Positions 52,859 through 61,600 of a stretch of DNA of 64,000 nucleotides are shown here, one piece after another. Position 1 is the first letter of the stretch. Each line of letters begins with the position of its first letter. The stretch is from positions 1-64,000 of the forward strand of contig JBCBVY010000002.1 in the NCBI GenBank assembly GCA_039817385.1. Reading direction: 5' to 3'. The translations under genes were made by a program, and so were the position numbers. The notes beneath the pieces are model-generated. The model saw nothing but the letters and a program-made list of their open reading frames with translations. It made no database searches and was not told the DNA's origin. The stretch is from JBCBCP01 sp039817385 (GTDB lineage: Bacteria > Pseudomonadota > Alphaproteobacteria > Rhodobacterales > Rhodobacteraceae).

Positions 52859-54271
52859 CTAGCCGTTCTTGTTCAGTAGACCATATTTGCGCAGCTTAAC
52901 GTATAGGCTCTGCCGGGACAGGCCCAGCATGTCTGCCGCGGCCACCCTGTTGTTGTTCGTCAGCGAAACCGCGGTTTCGATACACATTTTCTCAACCACA
53001 TCCGTTGTCTCCGCCACGATATCTTTAAGAGATGCAGACCCGACAAGCTCGACAACGTTGCGGTTGGCTTCGGGCACCGATTGCCCGTTCAACGGTGTCC
53101 GCACGGTTTCGACCTGGCTGACATCGCGAAGAATAAAGCCGAGCGGGGCATTTTCTGCATCGCTCAGGCGCGTGGTGGACACCTCGACGGGCAGGCGCGT
53201 GCCCAATTCGTTTATCAATTTGGTTGCATAGAGGCGCATCCGGCCCGACCGCACCGCGTTATCCACCAGCACGCCCATGTCCACTTGACCCCGGCCAAGA
53301 AAGACCGAAAGACTTCTGCCAACCACCCCGGACGCGCTTGGGACACCTGATAGATCAAGGAACGCATCGTTGACCGATGTGATGATGCCTTTCGCATCGG
53401 AAAAGACCATCGCATCAACGCCGCGCCGGAACAGGTTGAGGACCTGGCGGTTGGATTTGTCGGCCTGCTGTGCCTCGGCTGCTTCGCCTTTCAGGCGGCA
53501 TAGAACAACGCGCTGCCCGCTCGCACGGAACAAATGCGGCACCACTTGCACTGACGTCTTTGTGCGTGCGCTCCGCAAGGTCAAAGGTTCCGGCACTTCG
53601 GTCAGCGCGGAATCCGTCAGGCGGTCCATCACCTCGGTCGAGCCACCTTCGAACAAGGAGCCAAACGCCGTGCCAACCATTGCATCCACGGTCAGGCCGA
53701 GCATCGACGCCGCGCGGGCATTGCCGTCCTCGATCCGCCCGGTCTGAAGCGTGACGAACATCACCGCTTCTTCGACCGTGCTGAGCATGACGCGGTAGCG
53801 CAGGTCGAACTCGCGCCGCACCTCATACCCTTGTTCCAGCGCGATTTGCGCCTGGACCAGCTGCTGCTGCGTCTCCGCGATCGGACGCAGGTCGCGGCCC
53901 AGCAGGAGGACCGCGTCATCCTGCCCAAACCGGTGGAACGTATAGCGCACGGGGTATTGCCAAACGGCGTTGTCGCTGTGGGTGATTTCCATCGGCGCGC
54001 GCGGCATGTTTCCTGCCAGATAGGCGCCGTGCACATCTTCGAACTTCACGATGCTTTCGTTGGTCAGGAATTCGGCAACGGGTCGGCCTTCCCAATGATC
54101 GAGGTTGCCAAGGCTGTCATCGGATGAGTTCACCACGACCGACAAGATGACGCCTTCGGCGGACACAACAAGCGCGAGGTCGGAGGCAGCAGCGATGATG
54201 CTGCTGAGGAATTCCGGTTCGATTAACGGAACCGAACCACTTGTCCAGAAACTGCCGCCGTTTGAAGTCAT
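52859..54271 (-). CDS. ppsR: Transcriptional repressor PpsR (CrtJ) of photosynthesis genes
   Basis: A protein of 470 aa. The N-terminal and two further PAS-like domains (about residues 20-130, 155-260 and 280-390) are joined by a Q-linker helix near 130-155. A Fis-type helix-turn-helix closes the protein (NNNRVAAADMLGLSRQSLYVKLRKYGLL). Both redox cysteines reported in the family have counterparts: Cys258 (VVLCRLKG) and Cys430 (EKMCIETA) before the DNA-binding helix. It represses bch, crt and puc genes under oxygen and high light. It overlaps ppaA by four bases, so regulator and antirepressor are co-expressed. Confidence 0.96.
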   Translation of the reverse strand: MTSNGGSFWTSGSVPLIEPEFLSSIIAAASDLALVVSAEGVILSVVVNSSDDSLGNLDHWEGRPVAEFLTNESIVKFEDVHGAYLAGNMPRAPMEITHSDNAVWQYPVRYTFHRFGQDDAVLLLGRDLRPIAETQQQLVQAQIALEQGYEVRREFDLRYRVMLSTVEEAVMFVTLQTGRIEDGNARAASMLGLTVDAMVGTAFGSLFEGGSTEVMDRLTDSALTEVPEPLTLRSARTKTSVQVVPHLFRASGQRVVLCRLKGEAAEAQQADKSNRQVLNLFRRGVDAMVFSDAKGIITSVNDAFLDLSGVPSASGVVGRSLSVFLGRGQVDMGVLVDNAVRSGRMRLYATKLINELGTRLPVEVSTTRLSDAENAPLGFILRDVSQVETVRTPLNGQSVPEANRNVVELVGSASLKDIVAETTDVVEKMCIETAVSLTNNNRVAAADMLGLSRQSLYVKLRKYGLLNKNG

Positions 54272-55029
54272 TCTACAGTCATTGCCCTACGGCGCTTTGC
54301 GCAGAATGCAATGACATCTTTCACATCCGTCGTCACAAGGTCGGCGCCCGTTACTTCTTGCACAACCTCTGGCTTGGCCCGGACGGTGCCTCCAACCGCC
54401 AGAACCGGCGGTTTGGCCAGCGCATTGCGGATACCTAGAACACTTTGCCCAATTGATTCAAGGCCTGCCACCTGCGAGCAGGTAAACAGGATCATGTCGG
54501 CGTGCTCAACCTGCGCGCGCCGAAGAAGAACGCGGTGCTCTTCTGCAAAGGACAGTTGCGTCTCGCACCCGCGCCGCCGGAGCTGCGCGGCCACGACCGA
54601 CGCCCCGAGGAAGTGTTGCTCTGACTTCGGGACAACGATCAGGGCGCGGTAAATATGGGTTGCATTGGGTTGGTAGAAAATCTCGGCGGAGACTTCGGCA
54701 AGCAGACCCTGCAGCCGCATCGTCGCGACGGTCACAGTGGCAAATCCGATTTCATCATCTGACCACATCTCGCCCAGCCGTTCTGCGGCTTGCGGGATGT
54801 AGACATCAATCACCCGGTCCAGGGGCACCCGATGGCCGCGCAGGATGTCGAGCGCCACTTGCGCGTCAAAACTGCCGCCAGAGCAGATCGACCGCATCAG
54901 ATGATCAAGAATAAAGCGGCGCGCACCATCCGATGTCGTGCTTTGACGGTCACGCAGAACCGAGATGACACGCGAGGCAAGGTCTCTCTGGTCCCGTGTA
55001 GCAATCGTGTCATTCCGGTCGTCCGTCAT
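54268..55029 (-). CDS. ppaA: B12-binding photosynthesis regulator PpaA/AerR
   Basis: A protein of 253 aa from the ATG at 55029; an in-frame TTG at 55074 would add 15 residues, and two forms of AerR are known in Rhodobacter capsulatus. A helical region (residues about 30-125) precedes a SCHIC-type cobalamin-binding domain. The axial His lies in VVPKSEQHFLGASVVAAQLRRRG (compare SExHxLG), with MILFTCSQVAGLESIGQ later. Light-activated cobalamin-AerR binds CrtJ/PpsR and relieves repression. It shares the upstream region with bchF, in which two PpsR boxes lie. Confidence 0.93.
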   Translation of the reverse strand: MTDDRNDTIATRDQRDLASRVISVLRDRQSTTSDGARRFILDHLMRSICSGGSFDAQVALDILRGHRVPLDRVIDVYIPQAAERLGEMWSDDEIGFATVTVATMRLQGLLAEVSAEIFYQPNATHIYRALIVVPKSEQHFLGASVVAAQLRRRGCETQLSFAEEHRVLLRRAQVEHADMILFTCSQVAGLESIGQSVLGIRNALAKPPVLAVGGTVRAKPEVVQEVTGADLVTTDVKDVIAFCAKRRRAMTVE

Positions 55030-55127
55030 GGTCAGCTCCAGTCGGACCCGTTGTGAATATTCCTGCAGCAGCAACGCGGCGCAGGCGACTCAGCGCACGT
55101 GGGAACTGTCAGCCGAATGAGACGTAG

Positions 55128-55145
55128 TGTCAACAGAGTTTGACA
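55128..55145. promoter_or_regulatory. PpsR/CrtJ-type box 1 in the ppaA-bchF region
   Basis: TGT (55128-55130), 12 bases, ACA (55143-55145). On the minus strand the same sequence contains TTGACA, which could be the -35 element of the ppaA promoter. It lies about 100 bases upstream of ppaA. Confidence 0.7.
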
Positions 55146-55211
55146 AACTTGGCCGATTTATACCCCTCTCAACGGCTAAGTGTAAGCTATTCGAACAGAA
55201 GCCTGGCATAC

Positions 55212-55229
55212 TGTAAGTTCTAATTGACA
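55212..55229. promoter_or_regulatory. PpsR/CrtJ-type box 2, overlapping the bchF -35 element
   Basis: TGT (55212-55214), 12 bases, ACA (55227-55229). The right half is also the TTGACA (55224-55229) of the bchF promoter, so PpsR bound here would block RNA polymerase directly. It lies 84 bases from box 1. A spaced-by-11 variant (55181-55197) lies between them. Confidence 0.72.
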
Positions 55230-55252
55230 CTTTTGACCCGCGGCGCTTACTC
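55224..55252 (+). promoter_or_regulatory. Candidate sigma-70 promoter of the bchFNBHLM operon
   Basis: TTGACA at 55224-55229, 17 bases, then TTACTC at 55247-55252 (a poor -10 match). It leaves a leader of about 24 bases to the ATG at 55283, but is too close to serve the ATG at 55259, which supports the downstream start. Confidence 0.5.
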
Positions 55253-55282
55253 TCAGGGATGATCGCCACCACGGAAGCATCC

Positions 55283-55786
55283 ATGCCCGCGAAAGCCACG
55301 CATTCCCCCGTCGCAGCGGGGCTTTACACGCCCGACCAGCGCGCCCGCCGGGACGCAACGGTGTGGACGTTGGTGCAAGGTATCCTTGCGCCGCTTCAGT
55401 TCATCGTCTTCCTTGTCTCGCTTGGCCTCGTGCTGCGCTATCTTGCAACGGGCCTTGGGTACGACGCGGCCACGTGGTCGATCATCCTCAAGACGGCCAT
55501 CCTCCTGACGATCATGGTGACCGGTGCGATTTGGGAAAAAGTCGTTTTTGATCAGTACCTTTTCGCCGAGGCGTTCTTTTGGGAAGACGTATTTTCCTTC
55601 GCCGTGATTGCCCTGCATTTGGCCTATGTCTACGCGCTGCTCGCGGGTCTGTCTGCGGGCATTCAGATGTGGATCGCACTGGCGGCCTATGCTGCCTATG
55701 TCGTGAATGCCATCCAGTTCGTTTTGAAGCTGCGTGCGGCCCGCCTTCAGGAACAGCGCCTTTTGCAACAGGAGGCGCTTGCATGA
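55283..55786 (+). CDS. bchF: 3-vinyl bacteriochlorophyllide hydratase BchF
   Basis: A protein of 167 aa. It hydrates the 3-vinyl group on the way to the 3-acetyl group of bacteriochlorophyll a. Family core: YTPDQRARRDATVWTLVQGILAPLQFIVFLVSLGLVLRYLATG, then FDQYLFAEAFFWEDVFSFAVIALHLAYVYALL, with four hydrophobic segments. I prefer the ATG at 55283 (GGAAG five bases upstream, fits the promoter); the ATG at 55259 would give 175 aa. First gene of the operon; overlaps bchN by four bases. Confidence 0.93.
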   Translation: MPAKATHSPVAAGLYTPDQRARRDATVWTLVQGILAPLQFIVFLVSLGLVLRYLATGLGYDAATWSIILKTAILLTIMVTGAIWEKVVFDQYLFAEAFFWEDVFSFAVIALHLAYVYALLAGLSAGIQMWIALAAYAAYVVNAIQFVLKLRAARLQEQRLLQQEALA

Positions 55787-57129
55787 CCGAGCTTCAAAGA
55801 CTTCCCACCTCAGGCGGGTGTCGCGAGGAACCGATTCTCAAACAGCGTGGCCAGCGCGAGGTGTTCTGCGGGCTGACGGGAATCATCTGGCTGCATCGCA
55901 AGATGCAGGACGCGTTCTTTCTTGTGATCGGCTCGCGCACCTGTGCGCATCTTTTGCAAAGCGCGGCGGGTGTGATGATCTTTGCCGAACCGCGTTTCGG
56001 CACCGCGATCCTTGAGGAAACCGATCTGGCCGGTCTGGCTGACGCGCAGGACGAGCTGGACAAAGTGGTGGATGAGTTGCTCTCCCGCCGCCCTGACATC
56101 CGCCAGCTGTTCCTTGTCGGGTCTTGCCCGTCCGAGGTGATCAAGCTTGACCTCGCCCGCGCCGCCGAACGCATGACGCAGCGCCACGCGCCGTCCGTGC
56201 GGGTGTTGAACTTCTCAGGCTCCGGGATCGAGACGACCTTTACCCAGGGCGAGGACGCGTGCCTTGCGGCGATGGTTCCGGTCCTGCCCGACACGGACGC
56301 GGCGCAGCTGATGCTTGTCGGCGCACTGCCGGACGTTGTTGAACAGCAAGCCGTCGATCTGCTCACGCAGATGGGCATTGGCCCGATCCGCGTTTTGCCC
56401 GCGCCGCGCGCCGATGATCATCTTGGCGTTGGCCCGAACACGAAATTTGCGCTGGTTCAGCCGTTCCTTGGCGATACCCATGCCGAATTGGAGCGCCGCG
56501 GCGCGCAGCATATTCCCGCGCCGTTCCCCTTCGGCGAGGAAGGCACAACCGCTTGGTTGCGTGCCGTTGCGGACCAGTTTGGCGTCGGCGAAGAAACCTT
56601 CGACCGTGTCACCGCGGCCCCCCGCGCCCGTGCCCGTAAGGCCGTTGCTCAGGCGTCCGAAGCGCTGCGCGGTAAATCCACCTTCTTTTTCCCCGACAGT
56701 CAGTTGGAAATCCCGCTCGCACGTTTCCTGACCCGCGAATGCGGGATGGAGGCGATTGAGGTAGGCGCACCGTTTATCCACAAGGGCATCGTTGGCCCGG
56801 ACCTCGACATGCTGGCCCAAGGGCCGACCCTGTCCGAAGGGCAAGATGTCGATCTGCAACTGGACCGCGCCCGCGCCGCGCGCCCGGACCTGACTGTCTG
56901 CGGCCTGGGCCTCGCCAACCCGCTCGAAGCCGAAGGCCTTGCCACGAAGTGGGCCATCGAGTTGGTCTTCACTCCGGTGCACTTTTACGAACAGGCAGGA
57001 GACCTTGCCGGCCTCTTCAGCCGCCCCATCCGCCGCGCGGGCCTCCTGAAACTCGACACAGCCACTCCTTCTTTGGGTTCCAAATATCCCGGGGGTGTGG
57101 GGGCTGGCCCCCACGCACGCCAGCCATGA
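55783..57129 (+). CDS. bchN: Light-independent protochlorophyllide reductase subunit N, with a repeat-derived C-terminal tail
   Basis: A protein of 448 aa from the ATG at 55783; a longer frame from 55579 is inside bchF. With BchB it forms the NB catalytic component. The three 4Fe-4S cysteines contributed by BchN are present: Cys29 (VFCGLTGI), Cys54 (SRTCAHL) and Cys115 (VGSCPSEV). The conserved part ends near LFSRPIRRAGLL. The last 20 or so residues (SLGSKYPGGVGAGPHARQP at the end) are encoded by a palindromic repeat (57066-57114) and are absent from relatives as I know them. The stop overlaps the bchB ATG. Confidence 0.95.
   Translation: MTELQRLPTSGGCREEPILKQRGQREVFCGLTGIIWLHRKMQDAFFLVIGSRTCAHLLQSAAGVMIFAEPRFGTAILEETDLAGLADAQDELDKVVDELLSRRPDIRQLFLVGSCPSEVIKLDLARAAERMTQRHAPSVRVLNFSGSGIETTFTQGEDACLAAMVPVLPDTDAAQLMLVGALPDVVEQQAVDLLTQMGIGPIRVLPAPRADDHLGVGPNTKFALVQPFLGDTHAELERRGAQHIPAPFPFGEEGTTAWLRAVADQFGVGEETFDRVTAAPRARARKAVAQASEALRGKSTFFFPDSQLEIPLARFLTRECGMEAIEVGAPFIHKGIVGPDLDMLAQGPTLSEGQDVDLQLDRARAARPDLTVCGLGLANPLEAEGLATKWAIELVFTPVHFYEQAGDLAGLFSRPIRRAGLLKLDTATPSLGSKYPGGVGAGPHARQP
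57066..57114 (-). repeat. Palindromic repeat, copy 1: encodes the BchN C-terminal tail
   Basis: On the minus strand it reads GTGGGGG-CCAG-CCCCCAC, ACCCCCGGGATATTT, then CCCAAAGAAGGA. The stem is GTGGGGG (57097-57103) with CCCCCAC (57108-57114). The conserved arm, read on the minus strand, matches copy 2 at almost every base, including GGATATTT and ACCCAAAGAAGGA. It is inverted relative to copies 2 and 3. Confidence 0.85.
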
Positions 57130-58691
57130 AGCTCACCGTCTGGACATATGAAGGACCGCCCCACGTGGGCGCCATGCGCGTCGCGACCGGCATGAAAGGC
57201 CTGCACTACGTGCTGCATGCGCCGCAGGGTGATACCTACGCCGACCTTCTGTTTACCATGATTGAACGGCGGGACCACCGCCCGCCGGTCACCTACACGA
57301 CGTTCCAGGCGCGCGATCTGGGCAGTGACACCGCCGCGCTCTTCAAACAATCGCTGCAAGACGCTTACGACCGCTTTCAGCCCGAAGCGCTGATCGTCGG
57401 CGCGTCCTGCACGGCCGAGCTGATCCAGGATGACCCCGGCGGCATGTCCGAGCTGATGGGCCTGCCCGTCCCGACCATCCCGCTCGAGCTGCCCTCCTAC
57501 CAGCGCAAGGAAAACTACGGCGCGGACGAGACGTTCTTTCAGATCGTGCGCACCTTGGCCAAGCCGATGGAGCGAACACAGCAGATCACCGCAAACCTGA
57601 TCGGTCCCACGGCGCTCGGCTTCCGGCACCGCGACGACATCCAGGAAGTCTCCGCCCTGCTCAGCGATATGGGTATCTCGGTCAACGTGGTCGCCCCGAT
57701 GACCAGCAGCCCGTCCGATATCGCCCGCATGGGCCAGGCGCATTTCAACGTGCTGATGTATCCCGAAACCGCCGAAACGGCGGCGCGCTGGATGGAGCGT
57801 GAGCTGGGTCAGCCCTACACCAAAACAGTGCCAATCGGCGTCGGCGCGACCCAGGACTTCATCAATGAAGTGGCCGAAATCACGAAACTAGAGCCATATC
57901 TCGACACGTCTCGCCTGCGCCTGCCGTGGTACTCGAAATCGGTCGACAGCACCTATCTGACCGGCAAGCGCGTCTTCATCTTCGGCGACGGCACCCACGC
58001 CATCGCCGCCGCCCGTGTCGCGCAGGATGAGATGGGGTTCGAGGTGGTCGGCCTTGGCTGCTACAACCGCGAGATGGCCCGCCCCGTCCGTGCTGCGGCC
58101 AAGGCGATGGGCCTCGAGGCGACGATCACCGACGACTACCTCGAGGTCGAGCGTGTGATCGAAGCACTGCAGCCCGAGATGATCCTCGGCACCCAGATGG
58201 AGCGTCATATCGGCAAGCGGCTCGGCATCCCCTGCGCCGTGATCTCCGCCCCTGTGCACGTGCAGGACTTTCCCGCGCGCTACTCCCCGCAGATGGGCAT
58301 CGAAGGCGCGAACGTGCTGTTCGACACCTGGGTCCATCCGCTGGTCATGGGTCTCGAAGAGCATCTGCTGCACATGTTCCGGGACGATTTCGAGTTTCAT
58401 GATGATGCGGGCGCGTCGCATCATGGTGGGCAAGTTGTTTCGCGCAGCGATGCTGCACGACCGGCTGGGGGGCTAGCCCCCCAGACCCCCCAGGATATTT
58501 GTGACCCAAAGAAGGACGAGGCTGGAGCGCATGTCGTCTGGCTTGATGACGCCGAACGTGAGCTGAAAAAGATCCCGTTCTTTGTGCGTGGCAAGGCGCG
58601 CCGGAACACCGAGAGCTTTGCGGCCGAGCGGGGCGTGGCCGAGATTTCAGTCGATACGCTTTACGAGGCGAAGGCCCACTTTGCGCGGTGA
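57126..58691 (+). CDS. bchB: Light-independent protochlorophyllide reductase subunit B, with a repeat-derived linker
   Basis: A protein of 521 aa from the ATG at 57126 (MKLTVWTYEGPPHVGAMRVATGMKG). Asp36 (PQGDTYAD) is the unusual Asp ligand of the shared 4Fe-4S cluster. The nitrogenase-like body ends near MFRDDFEFHDDAGASHHGG. The C-terminal PCP_red domain is intact (AERELKKIPFFVRGKARRNTESFAAERGVAEISVDTLYEAKAHFAR). The linker between them includes RPAGGLAPQTPQDICDPKK, translated from a palindromic repeat at 58461-58515. No ribosome site precedes the ATG, which overlaps the bchN stop: translation is probably coupled. Confidence 0.96.
   Translation: MKLTVWTYEGPPHVGAMRVATGMKGLHYVLHAPQGDTYADLLFTMIERRDHRPPVTYTTFQARDLGSDTAALFKQSLQDAYDRFQPEALIVGASCTAELIQDDPGGMSELMGLPVPTIPLELPSYQRKENYGADETFFQIVRTLAKPMERTQQITANLIGPTALGFRHRDDIQEVSALLSDMGISVNVVAPMTSSPSDIARMGQAHFNVLMYPETAETAARWMERELGQPYTKTVPIGVGATQDFINEVAEITKLEPYLDTSRLRLPWYSKSVDSTYLTGKRVFIFGDGTHAIAAARVAQDEMGFEVVGLGCYNREMARPVRAAAKAMGLEATITDDYLEVERVIEALQPEMILGTQMERHIGKRLGIPCAVISAPVHVQDFPARYSPQMGIEGANVLFDTWVHPLVMGLEEHLLHMFRDDFEFHDDAGASHHGGQVVSRSDAARPAGGLAPQTPQDICDPKKDEAGAHVVWLDDAERELKKIPFFVRGKARRNTESFAAERGVAEISVDTLYEAKAHFAR
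58461..58515 (+). repeat. Palindromic repeat, copy 2: encodes the BchB interdomain linker
   Basis: A perfect 20-base palindrome, CTGGGGGG (58463-58470) CTAG CCCCCCAG (58475-58482), is followed by ACCCCCC, AGGATATTT and CCCAAAGAAGGA. It is open in the bchB frame throughout. The same layout as copy 1 in opposite orientation. In related genomes this kind of element is found between genes. Confidence 0.88.
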
Positions 58692-61600
58692 TCTTGGCAT
58701 AACTCCTGCGCCCGCCTACCGGGTTGTAATCGTGACGTTGGACAGCCATGCGGCGGGTCCGGCGCGCCGTGCGCTGGGCAAGATGGCGGGTGAGTATCCC
58801 GGTCTTGAGGTCGAGATTTTTGCCGCAGCCGAATGGGGCGAGCGACCCGAGGCGTTCGAGGCGGCGGACAAGGCGGTGCGCGCGGCGGATATCGTCATTG
58901 CGAACCTCTTGTTCCTGGAAGAACATGTCGCGCGGATCATGCCCGCGCTGAAGGCGCGCCGGGATCACTGTGATGCGATGATCGGCGTCGTGGCGGATGC
59001 GGATATCGTTAAGATGACCCGTATGGGCACGCTTGACATGATGGCGCCGCCCTCGGGCGCGATGAAGCTGATCAAGCGGCTGCGCGGGTCGTCCAAGCCT
59101 TCGTCCTCGGACGGGGCGAAGAAGGTGGCGATGCTGCGCCGTCTGCCCAAGCTGCTGAAATACGTCCCCGGCAAAGCGCAGGACCTGCGGGCCTGGTTCC
59201 TGATCATGCAATACTGGCTGGGCGGATCGGACGACAATATCGAGGCGATGATCCGGTTCCTTCTGGCCCGCTATGCACGCGGGACCGGCTGGGCAGATTT
59301 CCCCGACGCGGCGGCGCCGATCGAATACCCCGAAACTGGGCTGTATCATCCCGATCTGCCGGATCGTATCGCGACGGATGCCGCAGACCTGCCCCGCCGC
59401 TTGGATGGGCCGACCATCGGCATCTTGATGATGCGGTCTTATGTGCTGGCGGGCGACACCGACCATTACGACCACGTCATCCGCAGCTTTGAGGCGCGGG
59501 GCATGAACGTGATCCCGGCCTTTGCCGGTGGGCTGGATGGGCGCCCCGCGATTGATGCTTATTTTACGGATCGCATCGACGCGATGGTCAGCCTGACAGG
59601 CTTCTCGCTCGTGGGGGGTCCAGCCTATAACGACAATCCGGCGGCTATCGATGTTCTGAAGGCGCTCGATGTGCCCTACATCGCCGCGCATCCGCTTGAG
59701 TTTCAGACCCTTGGCCAATGGGCCGCCTCGAAACAGGGTCTTGGCCCGATCGAGACGACCATGCTGATCGCCTTGCCGGAGCTGGACGGGGCGACGACGC
59801 CCACGGTCTTTGCGGGCCGCCACGGGCCAGAGGGGTGCATGGGCTGTGCTCATAGATGCACCGCGGGGCAGGAGCCAAAGGCGATGTCCCCGTGCCGCGA
59901 GCGTATCGCGTCCCTGGCCGCGCGGGTTGAAAAGCAGGCTCTACTACGACGCTCTGAGATGAAATCGCGTAAGGTCGGGATCGTTCTGTTTGGCTTTCCA
60001 CCCAACGCAGGGGCTGCCGGTACGGCCGCCTATCTGAGCGTCTTTGAATCGCTCTACAACACGCTGCACCGGCTGGCCGAGCGGGGCTATGACCTGACCC
60101 CGCCAGCCTCGGTCGAGGCGCTGCGTGAGACGGTTTTGCAAGGCAACGCCGCGCGGTTCGGGCAGGAGGCGAATGTCTTTGCTCATGTCTCTGCCGATCA
60201 GATTGTCGGCGGCACACCCTGGCTGTCCGAGATCGAGGCGCAATGGGGTCCGGCCCCGGGCCGCGTGCAGGCGGACGGGCGCGGTGTGTTCGTGCTGGGC
60301 GCGGAGTTTGGCAACGTGTTTGTCGGCTTGCAGCCCGGGTTCGGTTATGAAGGCGACCCGATGCGGCTGCTGTTTGAGGGTGGCTTTGCGCCGACCCATG
60401 CGTTCAGCGCCTTTTATCTGTGGCTGAAGCACACCTGGCAGGCTGATGTTCTGCTGCACTTTGGGATGCACGGCGCGCTGGAATTCATGCCGGGCAAGCA
60501 GGCGGGCCCTTCGGGTGCGGACTGGCCCGACCGGCTGATTGGCGACATGCCGAACGTTTACCTTTACGCGGCCAACAATCCGTCGGAGGCGACGCTGGCC
60601 AAGCGGCGGTCTAACGCGGTGACAATCACGCACCTGACGCCGCCGCTGGCGAAAAGCGGTCTCTACAAGGGGCTTTCGGAGCTGAAGGATTCGCTGACCC
60701 GGTGGCGGGGCCTGCCGCTGGATGCCGACGATCGCGCCGAGTTGGAGGCATTGATTGCCGAACAGGCGGACGCGGTTGATATGGGCGGCAGTGCGCCTGC
60801 TGACCTGTGGCTGCGGCTGCTGGAGACGGAGGATGCGCTGATCCCGGAGGGGCTGCACGTTGTGGGTGCCCCGTTGAGTGACGCGGCGCGCAACGCGTAT
60901 CTTGGTCTCATGGACCTGCCTGATGCAGAGGCCCGAACGCGGGTTGCGCACCTGCTCCAGCAGGAGACGGAACTTGCCGCGCTTCTGAATGCGCTGGACG
61001 GGCGGTACACGCCGCCGGTGCCCGGTGGCGACTTGATCCGCTCGGCAGAGATCCTGCCGACAGGCCGCAACATCCACGCTTTTGATCCGTTCCGGATGCC
61101 AACCGAATATGCGTGCCGGGACGGGGCGCAGCAGGCGCAGCTGTTGCTGGAAACCCATGATAGCTTGCCGCGCTCGGTGGCGCTGGTGCTGTGGGGCAGT
61201 GACAATATCAAGTCGGATGGCGGCCCGATTGCGCAGGCGCTTGCGCTGATGGGGGCACGGCCGCGTTTCGACTCCTTTGGGCGGCTCAGTGGGGCGGATC
61301 TCGTTCCGCTGGAGGAGCTGGGCCGCCCCCGTATCGATGTGATCATGACCCTCTCGGGCATCTTCCGCGACCTACTGCCGCTGCAGACCCGGATGCTGGC
61401 CGAAGCGGCGTTGAAATGCGCCGAAGCCGATGAGCCGCTGGAGCAGAACTTCATCCGTGCGCACGCGCTGGCCTATGCAAAGCAAATGGGCGTCAGCCTT
61501 GCCGACGCGGCGCTGCGGGTCTTTTCGAATGCGGAAGGGGCCTATGGCTCCAACGTGAATCAGCTGGTGGATTCAAGTGCGTTTGGCGACGAGGACGAGC

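Noticed and set aside
55181..55197. Third PpsR box in the ppaA-bchF region
   Set aside because: The spacing is TGT-N11-ACA, one base short of the consensus, so it is mentioned only as a possible weak site.
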